Part shown: one piece after another, positions 8,498 to 15,822 of the stretch | Position numbering within the stretch: position 1 is the stretch's first letter | Layout: every line of letters begins with the position of its first letter | DNA from: Bacillota bacterium | GTDB lineage: Bacteria; Bacillota; Clostridia; Acetivibrionales; DSM-1351 | Reading direction: 5' to 3' | Length of the DNA: 17,645 nucleotides | Assembly (NCBI GenBank): GCA_023391425.1 | Contig: JAEWAX010000009.1 | Span: 1-17,645, forward strand | Notes under the pieces: generated by a model | Database searches by the model: none | The model's input: only the letters and a program-made list of their open reading frames with translations | What the model was told of the DNA's origin: nothing | Position numbers and translations under genes: made by a program

Positions 8498-8722
8498 ATG
8501 TGCTTAGGATTACCTGCAAAAGTTTTAAGTATTGATGGAGATAAAAGTACAGTGGAAATGATGGGAGTAACAAGTACAATTTCTATAGAGCTTCTTGAAA
8601 ATGTAAAGGTTGGTGATTTTGTCTTAGTACATGCTGGGTGTGCAATCCAAGTACTAGATGAGGAAGAGGCACTTAAGACAATAGAAATATTTGATGAAAT
8701 TAGGGAGCTAGGATTGAAATGA
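8498..8722 (+). CDS. hypC: Hydrogenase maturation chaperone HypC
   Basis: HypC/HybG proteins bind HypD and carry the Fe(CN)2CO unit to the large-subunit precursor of [NiFe]-hydrogenase. The 74-residue protein starts MCLGLPAKV, with the essential Cys2, and contains the family's VGDFVLVHAGCAIQVLDEEEA segment. TAGGAGG sits nine bases before the ATG. The stop overlaps the start of hypD by four bases (ATGA), implying coupled translation of the two interacting partners. The length matches the family's usual 70-95 residues. Confidence 0.96.
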   Translation: MCLGLPAKVLSIDGDKSTVEMMGVTSTISIELLENVKVGDFVLVHAGCAIQVLDEEEALKTIEIFDEIRELGLK

Positions 8723-9804
8723 AAAACTATATAGATGAATTTAGAGATAAGGCAGTTATACAAAAAATTGTTGATAGTCTTAACAATTATTCAGGGCCAA
8801 ATATAAAAATCATGGAAGTGTGTGGAACACACACAATGGCTATTTCACGGTATGGGCTTAGGTCACTTTTACCAAAAAGTATTGAATTGCTTTCAGGCCC
8901 TGGATGTCCAGTATGTGTTACACCAACATCATATATTGATAATGCAACAGAGCTTGCTGAAAACAAAGATGTTATTGTGACTACTTTCGGCGATATGATG
9001 AGAATTCCTGGCAATGAGAGTACATTACTTTACAAGAAAGCAAAAGGCTGCAACGTCCAAATGGTTTACTCTCCTCTAAATGCAGTTGATTTAGCCAGAG
9101 AGAACCCCGATAAGGAGGTTGTTTTTTTGTCTGTGGGTTTTGAAACTACAACTCCAGTTATTGCACTATCTGTTTACAAAGCTAAAAGTGAAGGAATAAA
9201 TAATTATTCGGTACTGACAGCAAATAAGACAATGCCAGAGGCTATAAAAGTACTAGCAGGTGATAAAGAATTGGCTATTGATGGTTTTCTTTATCCAGGT
9301 CATGTTTCTGCAATAATAGGAACAGACTTTTTTTCGTATATTGCGTATAATATGGAAAAGGCTGGTGTAGTGGCAGGTTTCGAGCCTTTAGATATTTTGT
9401 ATTCTATAAATACATTAGTTAAAAATATAACTGAACGTAAAAATATTTTAGAAAATATGTATTCAAGAATAGTTACCAAAGAGGGTAATACTAAGGCACA
9501 GAAAAAAATGTATGAGGTTTTTAAGCCTATGGATGCTGTGTGGCGTGGCATAGGTATGATTCCAAATTCTGGGCTGGGGCTTCGAGATGAATATGAAAGG
9601 TTTGATGCAGCTAAAAAGTTTAATATAAAACTAAAAGACAGCCCAGAACCAAAAGGCTGCCTTTGTGGTGAAGTGTTGAAGGGCAAGAAAAGACCCTCAA
9701 ATTGTAAACTTTTCAAAACCAGATGTACTCCGGAAAATCCAGTGGGTGCATGTATGGTTTCATCTGAGGGAACATGTGCTGCATATTATAAATATGGTGA
9801 GTAG
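8719..9804 (+). CDS. hypD: Hydrogenase maturation protein HypD
   Basis: HypD is the Fe-S scaffold on which, together with HypC, the Fe(CN)2CO cofactor is assembled. The sequence shows MEVCGTHTMAISRYGLRSLLP with Cys35 and GPGCPVCVTP with the CxxC pair Cys63/Cys66, corresponding to the thiol-relay and iron-binding cysteines of the family. The C-terminal region carries spaced cysteines (CLCGEV, NCKLF, TRCTPENPVGACM, GTCAAYY), which include the [4Fe-4S] ligands. The 361 residues are a normal length. It overlaps hypC by four bases and is followed by a 98-base gap before hypE. Confidence 0.97.
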   Translation: MKNYIDEFRDKAVIQKIVDSLNNYSGPNIKIMEVCGTHTMAISRYGLRSLLPKSIELLSGPGCPVCVTPTSYIDNATELAENKDVIVTTFGDMMRIPGNESTLLYKKAKGCNVQMVYSPLNAVDLARENPDKEVVFLSVGFETTTPVIALSVYKAKSEGINNYSVLTANKTMPEAIKVLAGDKELAIDGFLYPGHVSAIIGTDFFSYIAYNMEKAGVVAGFEPLDILYSINTLVKNITERKNILENMYSRIVTKEGNTKAQKKMYEVFKPMDAVWRGIGMIPNSGLGLRDEYERFDAAKKFNIKLKDSPEPKGCLCGEVLKGKKRPSNCKLFKTRCTPENPVGACMVSSEGTCAAYYKYGE

Positions 9805-9902
9805 ATTTAATTTAACAATCAGATATAATACTAATATGCATTGAAAATAGAAAATAATTGCTTTAGCATTTTATATAGGCATACGGAGGCTAACAAAATA
9901 AT

Positions 9903-10913
9903 ATGGATAATATAATTACTTTAGCTCATGGAAGTGGTGGCTCAGCTACACTGAAACTAATAGATAAAGTGTTCAAAAAGCACTTTAAGAACGATATTCT
10001 CTCCCAAGGAGACGATTGCGCTAAATTAAATATAGATAATGCAAGTAATTTGGTTTTCACTACTGACAGCTTTGTTGTTACTCCTATCTTTTTTAATGGG
10101 GGCAATATTGGGAAGCTAGCAGTTTGTGGTACTGTAAATGATTTATCAACTAGTGGCGCAACTCCACAATATTTAAGTTGCGGTTTTATAATTGAAGAAG
10201 GATTTAGTATAGAGGATTTGGAAAAAATCGTTGAAACTATGAGCATTACTGCCCGCGAATGCGGCGTTCAAATAGTAACAGGTGATACAAAAGTAGTTCA
10301 AAAGGGTGCAGCGGATAAAGTTTTTATTAATACCTCTGGTATTGGAGTAGTTCCTGATGGAATAAATATTTCAGGAAACAATGCAAGGGTAGGAGATAAG
10401 ATTATAATTTCCGGTACTATCGGAGATCATGGAAGCTGCATTCTTTTAGAAAGAGAGAATATGGGTTTCCAGGCTGAAATTAAGAGCGATTGTGCTCCAC
10501 TTTCCAGCTTAGTGCACGATATGCTTGAGATTACATCTGATATTCATGTTCTCAGGGATCCTACTAGAGGCGGTGTTGCTACTACATTAAATGAGATTGC
10601 AACGCAAAGTAATGTTTCAATTTTAATACAGGAAGATAAACTTCCTATAAAGAGAGAGGTTCAAGGAGTATGTGAGCTTTTGGGAATGGATCCTTTATAT
10701 ATGGCTAATGAAGGTAAATTGCTAAGCTTTGTGCCTGCTGAAAAAGCAGAAGCAGTACTCAGTGCTCTTAAAATGAATAAATATGGAGAGGACGCTCAAA
10801 TTATAGGAGAGGTTGTGAAAGAGGGAGAACCAAAAGTGCTGTTAAAAGCATTAAGCGGGGGAACTAGAATTATTAATGTACTTGCTGGTGACCAATTACC
10901 GCGAATATGTTAA
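9903..10913 (+). CDS. hypE: Hydrogenase maturation protein HypE
   Basis: HypE dehydrates the thiocarboxamide made on its C-terminal Cys by HypF, giving the thiocyanate that donates CN to iron. The protein ends PRIC, so the acceptor is Cys336 and the C-terminus is intact. The PurM/AIR-synthetase fold shows at the N-terminus (HGSGGSATLKLI), in FTTDSFVVTPIFFNGGNIGKLAVCGTVNDL (about residues 52-81), in TGDTKVV and in RDPTRGGVATTLNE. The length of 336 is typical. GGAGG is at 9885-9889, 13 bases before ATG, a slightly long spacing. The preceding gap contains a TATAAT at 9824-9829 without a convincing -35 partner, so it was most likely co-transcribed with hypCD. Confidence 0.96.
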   Translation: MDNIITLAHGSGGSATLKLIDKVFKKHFKNDILSQGDDCAKLNIDNASNLVFTTDSFVVTPIFFNGGNIGKLAVCGTVNDLSTSGATPQYLSCGFIIEEGFSIEDLEKIVETMSITARECGVQIVTGDTKVVQKGAADKVFINTSGIGVVPDGINISGNNARVGDKIIISGTIGDHGSCILLERENMGFQAEIKSDCAPLSSLVHDMLEITSDIHVLRDPTRGGVATTLNEIATQSNVSILIQEDKLPIKREVQGVCELLGMDPLYMANEGKLLSFVPAEKAEAVLSALKMNKYGEDAQIIGEVVKEGEPKVLLKALSGGTRIINVLAGDQLPRIC

Positions 10914-10932
10914 TAACACCTAATTGTGAGGC

Positions 10933-10951
10933 AACGGCGAAAATCGCTGTT
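10933..10951 (+). other. Short stem-loop between hypE and the ABC transporter genes
   Basis: AACGGCGA (10933-10940) pairs with TCGCTGTT (10944-10951) over an AAA loop; one pair is G-T. No T-run follows, so it is at best a weak terminator. It sits between the hyp genes and the export cassette, ten bases before the ribosome site of the ATPase gene. Confidence 0.35.
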
Positions 10952-10980
10952 CATAAATTTGAAAGGGGGAGGATCATACT

Positions 10981-11715
10981 TTGATAATTTCTATGAAGGA
11001 TCTTGGGAAAACATATAAAAATGGGCAAATAGAAGTTGAAGCACTTAGGAATGCCAATATAAATATAAAGAGAGAAGAGTTTGTTGCAATAATGGGGCCT
11101 TCTGGCTCAGGAAAATCTACTCTTATGAATATATTAGGATGCCTAGATAAATCTACAGCAGGAGAGTATTGGCTAGATGGTATTAATATTTCTACTTTAA
11201 ATGAGGTTGAGCTTGCTAAGATCAGGAATCTTAAAATTGGATTTGTATTCCAGTCATTTAACTTACTACCAAGAATTACAGCATTGCAGAATGTTGAGCT
11301 TCCAATGATTTACGCCGGGGTTAGTATTAAGGAAAGGCGAAAAAAGGCTATTATTGCATTGGAAAGGGTTGGTTTAGCAGAAAGAATGCATCATAAGCCA
11401 AATGAAATGTCAGGTGGACAGAAACAGAGAGTTGCAATTGCACGAGCGTTGGTAAATACTCCAGCTATTATTCTGGCAGATGAACCCACAGGGAATCTTG
11501 ATAGTTCATCTAGCGAAGAAATAATGTCAATATTTCAGGATTTAAATAGTGAAGGTGTAACTATTGTACTTGTTACGCATGAACCTGATATTGCAGAGCA
11601 TACGAAAAGAGTTTTGAAATTCAGAGATGGAACAATAAGATCAGATACTATAATTAAAAACCCTGTTAGCGCAAGAGATGTACTTAATCAATTCAACAGC
11701 AAGGCAGAGGCGTAA
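10981..11715 (+). CDS. ABC transporter ATP-binding protein, MacB/LolD type
   Basis: This is the nucleotide-binding subunit of a type VII (MacB-like) ABC transporter, expected at the inner face of the membrane with the FtsX-type permease encoded at 14134-15351. Visible motifs: Walker A GPSGSGKST (residues 39-47), Q-loop Gln91, signature MSGGQKQR (143-150), Walker B IILADE (163-168) followed by PTGNLD, and the H-loop His200. The sequence FVFQSFNLLPRITALQNVELP is typical of the LolD/MacB family. The start is TTG: AGGGGGAGG ends at 10972, eight bases before it, whereas the next in-frame ATG (10993) would be 20 bases away. At 244 residues it is the ATPase alone, with no fused permease as in Gram-negative MacB. 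The substrate is unknown. Confidence 0.93.
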   Translation: MIISMKDLGKTYKNGQIEVEALRNANINIKREEFVAIMGPSGSGKSTLMNILGCLDKSTAGEYWLDGINISTLNEVELAKIRNLKIGFVFQSFNLLPRITALQNVELPMIYAGVSIKERRKKAIIALERVGLAERMHHKPNEMSGGQKQRVAIARALVNTPAIILADEPTGNLDSSSSEEIMSIFQDLNSEGVTIVLVTHEPDIAEHTKRVLKFRDGTIRSDTIIKNPVSARDVLNQFNSKAEA

Positions 11716-11783
11716 TTGAAAGAATTAGCAAGACATTTTTAATGTTAAATATGATTAAAGGATAAAACAAGGAGGAAAATAAC

Positions 11784-12533
11784 GTGGACGGAAATATTCC
11801 ATTGAACAGCGAGAATAATGCTGTGGCACCTGTAGAGTCAAGTTATCCAAAGATGAATTTAATACAGAGAATTTTTGGTGTGATTTTTTCACCTGGTAAG
11901 GTTATGCAGTCACTTGTACAAAAGCCACGTATACTGTTTGCATTATTACTGACAATTCTTTCGCCAGTCGTAATGATATTTTCAATTTTTCCTATGTACA
12001 AGGAATACTCAAGAAGTCTCTTGGAGGCTCAATATGCAAAAATGAATATTGAAGTAACTGCAGAAATGATTGATAAGGGTCTTAATATTTCAATGTACAC
12101 AGGACCAATTGCTGGTGCTATTGGTGCTGTTGCACTGTGGTTTGCAAGTGCACTGGTTTTGTGGGTAATTATTAAGATATTTAAAGGAGAAGGCGGTTAT
12201 AAACAAATTCTGTCAATTACAGGTTATGCTGCTGTAATATCGGCTTTGTCTGTTATAGTAACAATTATAGCTACAAGACTTACAGGTACTTATAGTCTTG
12301 TAAGTTTTACAAGCCTAGCAGCTCTTATACCAGATATGAAAGGAAGCTTTTTATTCGGTGCTGCAAAGACTATAGAGGTATTTAGTATATGGAAGTATAT
12401 AGTAATAGCAATAGGATTAGCAACAGTGAGCAAGCTGAGTAAAAAGAAGGTATACATAATAGTGGCATGTATCTTTGCATTATTAGTGATATTTGCAGGA
12501 ATAACTGAAATTAGGACTGCTGCATTATTGTAA
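11784..12533 (+). CDS. Yip1-domain multi-pass membrane protein
   Basis: This is a 249-residue membrane protein that I assign to the Yip1 family from its layout: a short polar N-terminus, the segment RIFGVIFSPGKVMQSLVQKP just before the first membrane span (a common opening of bacterial Yip1 proteins), then five or six hydrophobic spans (about residues 50-75, 105-132, 148-172, 173-190, 203-222 and 226-245). The start is GTG behind GGAGG (11771-11775). A possible promoter, TTGAAA at 11716-11721 with TTTAAT at 11738-11743 (spacing 16), lies directly after the ATPase stop, but it is weak. Its place inside an ABC-adaptor-permease cassette suggests a role in that export machine. The molecular function of bacterial Yip1 proteins is not established. 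Confidence 0.75.
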   Translation: MDGNIPLNSENNAVAPVESSYPKMNLIQRIFGVIFSPGKVMQSLVQKPRILFALLLTILSPVVMIFSIFPMYKEYSRSLLEAQYAKMNIEVTAEMIDKGLNISMYTGPIAGAIGAVALWFASALVLWVIIKIFKGEGGYKQILSITGYAAVISALSVIVTIIATRLTGTYSLVSFTSLAALIPDMKGSFLFGAAKTIEVFSIWKYIVIAIGLATVSKLSKKKVYIIVACIFALLVIFAGITEIRTAALL

Positions 12534-12535
12534 AG

Positions 12536-12731
12536 TAAAGAAGACTTAGCTTAGATGAAGTGTTCTAAGCTTAGCACTTTACAAGTATAAGTGCAACTAA
12601 GCTTCTGACTTCGCCTATGGCTCGGCACAAGCTAAGTTTTCTTTATCGCCCTTATTTCGAGCTTGGCGATACTTAGCTCATGCTCAAAGAGCAGGAGGTT
12701 AGAAGCGCCGCGAAGATAAAGAAAGACTTAG
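12536..12731. repeat. Structured intergenic element with three related arms and alternative folds
   Basis: A word close to TAAAGAAGACTTAGCTT occurs three times: direct at 12536-12552, inverted at 12629-12645, and direct again at 12717-12731. The middle arm can pair with the left arm (17 pairs, one G-T) or with the right arm (12632-12647 with 12715-12731, about 16 pairs with a one-base bulge). Inside the left fold is a second stem, AAGCTTAGCACTT (12567-12579), pairing with AAGTG and CTAAGCTT (12589-12604) around a 3-base bulge. Between the middle and right arms lie TATCGCC/GGCGATA (12644-12671), GCTAAG/CTTAGC (12631-12677) and TGCTC-AAA-GAGCA. It starts three bases after the Yip1 stop and ends 44 bases before the adaptor start. 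It may be an intergenic mobile repeat or an attenuator. Confidence 0.7.
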
Positions 12732-12775
12732 TAATAGTAATACAGCTAATTTTATACATAATTTTGGAGGGAAAA

Positions 12776-14116
12776 ATGAAAAAGAAAGTATTTATAGGGA
12801 TTGGCGTTGCTGCGCTAATTATTATCTTAGTTGTTGTGGGAGTAGTAAAGAATGTTGGGTCAGTAGGAACAGGAACAGTATATAGTGTTGAAGCAAGTGA
12901 AATTAAGAAGGGTGATATTAGCTCATTCTTGTCTGCAAATGGTACAGTGGCTGAAGTAGAGAAGTCTGAGACTTACATAGATACACCAATAAGGGTTTCA
13001 AAGCTGTATGTCAAACAAAATGACTCAGTTAAAAAAGGACAAAAGCTAGCAGATTATGATTTTGATCAGTTAAATTCTCAGCTTGAGCAAGCAAAGTTAA
13101 CAAAAAGAACTCAGGAACTTGCTTTGAAAAAACTAAGGGTTACAGATCCTACAGTAAGCGTAACTACTGTACAAAATTCTTTGAAGGTTGCTGAAAATAC
13201 TTTAGCATCTGCACAAAGAAGCTATGATTTAGCTTTAAAAAATCTTAATGACAACAAGACACTTTATACAGCTGATGCTATTTCAAAGAGTGACCTTGAT
13301 AAATCAGAAAGTGCATTAAACGATGCAGAGGTTGCACTAAAAAATGCTAAACTTAATCTTGAGTCACAAAAAGATTCAATAAGCTCCACAACTAAGACTA
13401 ACAATCAATCTACAAACTCCAAACAGATTGATATTCAATCGCAAGAGGTTGCTATTGCAACTAGTGATCTTACCATAAAAGATCTTGAGAATAAAATTAA
13501 GAAGTATACAGATGCTATGTACAGTGCTATGGATGGTGTTGTATCACAGGTAAATGTTTCAGAAGGATCCTTTACGTCAAGCGCACAACCGATTTTCGTA
13601 GTTGTAAATCCAAATACATTAGAAATTAAAATGAATATAAATGAGTACAATTCAAAGCAAGTCAAAGTAGGTCAAAAGGTAAATATTACTGGTGATTCTA
13701 TTCCTGAAACAGATAAGATTACTGGAAAGGTTACTAAGGTTTCTCCTATTGCAAGTAAGAATGCCACAAATAATGGCAGTACAGAGACATTTATAGAGGT
13801 TGCTGCATCTATTGATAATGCCACAGCAGCAATAAAACCAGGTATTACTGTAAATTGTGATATTAAAACTGTAGATATTACTAATGTGTTAACTATCGAC
13901 CTTAATATGCTCAGTGCAGATAAAGACGAAAACAACTTTGTATATGTATTAAGCAAGGATAAAAAGACAATGAATAAAAAGAAAGTTGAGATAGGTAATA
14001 CTTCAGATATGAAGGCGGAAATCAAAAGTGGAGATATCAAAGAAGGTGATTTTGTTATAGTAGACCCTAAAGCAATGTATAAGGATGGAGCTAGAGTAAA
14101 AATAAGTGAAAAGTAA
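12776..14116 (+). CDS. HlyD/MacA-like efflux adaptor (membrane fusion protein)
   Basis: This is a single-span membrane-anchored adaptor linking an ABC permease to the outside. I start it at ATG 12776, behind TGGAGGG (12765-12771), giving 446 residues; the frame is open further up, but that part is repeat DNA. Residues 1-25 are a lysine-led membrane anchor. A barrel-sandwich half (DTPIRVSKLYVKQNDSVKKG) precedes a long coiled-coil hairpin rich in Leu, Ala and Lys (about residues 95-230). The second lipoyl half (YSAMDGVVSQVNVSEG) and beta-barrel regions follow. In Gram-positive bacteria such adaptors act without an outer-membrane channel. It is 17 bases upstream of the permease, so the two are clearly co-transcribed. 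Confidence 0.9.
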   Translation: MKKKVFIGIGVAALIIILVVVGVVKNVGSVGTGTVYSVEASEIKKGDISSFLSANGTVAEVEKSETYIDTPIRVSKLYVKQNDSVKKGQKLADYDFDQLNSQLEQAKLTKRTQELALKKLRVTDPTVSVTTVQNSLKVAENTLASAQRSYDLALKNLNDNKTLYTADAISKSDLDKSESALNDAEVALKNAKLNLESQKDSISSTTKTNNQSTNSKQIDIQSQEVAIATSDLTIKDLENKIKKYTDAMYSAMDGVVSQVNVSEGSFTSSAQPIFVVVNPNTLEIKMNINEYNSKQVKVGQKVNITGDSIPETDKITGKVTKVSPIASKNATNNGSTETFIEVAASIDNATAAIKPGITVNCDIKTVDITNVLTIDLNMLSADKDENNFVYVLSKDKKTMNKKKVEIGNTSDMKAEIKSGDIKEGDFVIVDPKAMYKDGARVKISEK

Positions 14117-14133
14117 TAGGTGAGGTTAAATAA

Positions 14134-15351
14134 ATGAATATAATTGAGAGCTTTAAGCAAGCTTTTGCAAGCCTTAGATCAAACAAGCTTCGTTCCATTT
14201 TAACAATGATTGGTATTATAATGGGTGTATTTTCAGTCATAACAATTGTTGCAATAGGAAATGCAACTCAGAGCTATATGGATAGTCAGTTTGCAAAATT
14301 TGGGGCTAATGTATTAGTAGTATATTATAAGTCAGGAACTATTAATTCCAATGACATTTTAAAAAATGATGATATAAAGGCAATTAGCAAGGGTGTTGAG
14401 CAGGTAAAAAATGCTGGTACAGACGTAAGTGGCTCGGGTACCTTAAGACTTGGCTCAAAAACCAGAAATGCCAATATTACTGGCGTATCTTCTCAGTATA
14501 AGGATATTATGCCTACAGATATGGCACAGGGTAGAATGATAAATGATATTGACAACTCATTAAGATCAAATGTTGTTGTTATAACTGAGGAGTTCGCAAA
14601 AGCTAACTTTAAAAATGATAATCCAATCGGACAACAGCTCCGAGTAAAATTAAACTCAGGCAGCTCGTTGAATTTGAGAGTAGTTGGAGTAACAAAGACA
14701 GAGGACTCTCCTTTTGGAGGAATGATGGATAGCGAATCAAGGCCAGTGAAGCTGACTATTCCTATGACTACCTTACAGGTATATAATCCTTGGTCCGATG
14801 ATTTGAACGTTATATATGCTTCTATTGAAGAACGGGATGCTGCTACGTTAAAAAAAGTTGCTGATAGAGTTATTAAAGTTCTGGAGACTAAGCATGGTAA
14901 CAAAGACAAATATGCTATTGAATTCTTATCTACTCAACAGGAAATGTTAAATTCAATGCTTGGAGTCGTATCAGCAGTTTTGTTGGTAGTGGCGATTATT
15001 ACACTTGTTGTTGGAGGTATTGGCATTGTTAATATATTATTGGTTTCGGTAACCGAGCGTATAAGAGAAATAGGTGTGAGAAAAGCACTTGGAGCTCGAA
15101 AACGAGATATTATAATTCAGTTTATTACTGAGTCAATTATGTTAACTGGAATTGGTGGCTTAGTGGGTATTATTATGGGAATAGGAGGAGGCTTCGTAAT
15201 ATCCTCTTTAATAAAAATACCACCGGTAATAAATATTCAAGTTATTGTTCTTGCATTCTTAGGATCAGTTGCACTGGGCTTATTGTTTGGAGTTTATCCT
15301 GCAAAGAGGGCTGCAGATCTTGACCCTATTGAGTCACTTAGGTATGAATAG
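14134..15351 (+). CDS. MacB/FtsX-type ABC transporter permease
   Basis: This is the membrane subunit of the exporter whose ATPase lies at 10981-11715. It has the four-span MacB layout: one N-terminal span (about residues 21-43), a large extracytoplasmic core domain (about 45-270), then three C-terminal spans (about 277-307, 336-360 and 365-389). The conserved coupling motif EIGVRKALGA is at 312-321 and the protein ends YPAKRAADLDPIESLRYE, a family hallmark. At 405 residues it is a normal length for the permease without a fused ATPase. The ribosome site is AGGTGAGG. A strong terminator follows 41 bases after the stop. MacB-type pumps expel peptides, antibiotics or lipoproteins; the substrate here is unknown. 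Confidence 0.93.
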   Translation: MNIIESFKQAFASLRSNKLRSILTMIGIIMGVFSVITIVAIGNATQSYMDSQFAKFGANVLVVYYKSGTINSNDILKNDDIKAISKGVEQVKNAGTDVSGSGTLRLGSKTRNANITGVSSQYKDIMPTDMAQGRMINDIDNSLRSNVVVITEEFAKANFKNDNPIGQQLRVKLNSGSSLNLRVVGVTKTEDSPFGGMMDSESRPVKLTIPMTTLQVYNPWSDDLNVIYASIEERDAATLKKVADRVIKVLETKHGNKDKYAIEFLSTQQEMLNSMLGVVSAVLLVVAIITLVVGGIGIVNILLVSVTERIREIGVRKALGARKRDIIIQFITESIMLTGIGGLVGIIMGIGGGFVISSLIKIPPVINIQVIVLAFLGSVALGLLFGVYPAKRAADLDPIESLRYE

Positions 15352-15392
15352 AAATTTGATATAATTACTTATTTATTGCAGTAAAATACTAA

Positions 15393-15440
15393 AAAAAATT
15401 CAAGGGTTCTCATTACAAAATGTGAACCCTTGAATTTTTT
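15393..15440. terminator. Bidirectional Rho-independent terminator
   Basis: A perfect 17-pair stem joins 15393-15409 and 15424-15440 around a 14-base loop, with an A-run at the left foot and a T-run at the right foot. It therefore works as a terminator for the permease on the + strand. Read from the minus strand it again ends in a T-run, so it can also stop transcripts of the small minus-strand gene at 15640-15822. Confidence 0.93.
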
Positions 15441-15479
15441 AATTAATTTCTATAACCATAAATAGTTTATACTAGTTTC

Positions 15480-15596
15480 ATATAAACGGTTTATAACCGT
15501 TTATATAGTCGCAGTATGCTTTGTAACATCGTAAGATGTCCAAACGTTGTTCAATACTAAGAGCTTGTGGCTTTGCCACAATATCACGTTAGTGAT
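15480..15596. repeat. Cluster of four hairpins between convergent genes
   Basis: Four stem-loops follow one another: ATATAAACGGTT/AACCGTTTATAT with a 3-base loop (15480-15506, 12 perfect pairs); ACATC-GTAA-GATGT (15526-15539); TTGTGGC-TTT-GCCACAA (15565-15581); and ATCAC-GTTA-GTGAT (15583-15596). None has a T-run. The second and fourth share the pattern of a 5-pair stem around a GTWA loop. It could be a dispersed palindromic repeat, a small structured RNA, or a protein-binding region. No open reading frame covers it. Confidence 0.6.
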
Positions 15597-15608
15597 GATA
15601 AAAAATAA

Positions 15609-15648
15609 TTACTAATATTTTTTATGCGAATTAGTATTACTAATATTT
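15609..15648. repeat. Short direct repeat at the end of the small minus-strand gene
   Basis: TTACTAATATTT occurs at 15609-15620 and again at 15637-15648, 28 bases apart, with an intervening partial inverted copy (ATTAGTA, 15630-15636). The second copy overlaps the stop codon of the minus-strand gene. Its significance is unclear. Confidence 0.5.
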
Positions 15649-15822
15649 CTTCATACACATGCATAGTAACTTCCCTGAAATTAGACCAACTAAAAATGTT
15701 CCACCTAAAATGCTCAAAGCTGCTGTTGCTGAAAGGGAAAATTCTGAATCATCACTTTCTTGTGCTGATGAATTATATTTCTTTAACGTTCTAGCATATT
15801 TCCTAGTTCTATCATTATTCAT
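15640..15822 (-). CDS. Small single-span membrane protein, unrecognised
   Basis: This is a 60-residue protein I do not recognise. The N-terminal 30 residues are polar and begin strongly basic (MNNDRTRKYARTLKK), then acidic/serine-rich (ESDDSEFS). Residues 31-56 form one hydrophobic segment, with small residues (SILGGTFLVGLISG) and a closing CMCMKKY, so a membrane anchor with two cysteines near its end. The main evidence that it is a real gene is a full AGGAGG on the minus strand, five bases before ATG (complement of 15828-15833). It is the only minus-strand gene in the window and converges on the terminator at 15393-15440. No confident promoter was found. The overlapping + strand frame at 15659-15919 has no comparable ribosome site. 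Confidence 0.72.
   Translation of the reverse strand: MNNDRTRKYARTLKKYNSSAQESDDSEFSLSATAALSILGGTFLVGLISGKLLCMCMKKY

Noticed and set aside
12680..12775. Upstream extension of the adaptor protein to an ATG at 12680
   Set aside because: These 32 codons lie in the palindromic element, and the extension would push the membrane anchor inwards. The ATG at 12776 has TGGAGGG at good spacing and gives a normal lysine-led anchor.
13672..14160. Minus-strand open frame of 162 codons opposite the adaptor gene
   Set aside because: It lies wholly against a well-supported coding region and has the look of antisense reading of that gene; no ribosome site or family match.
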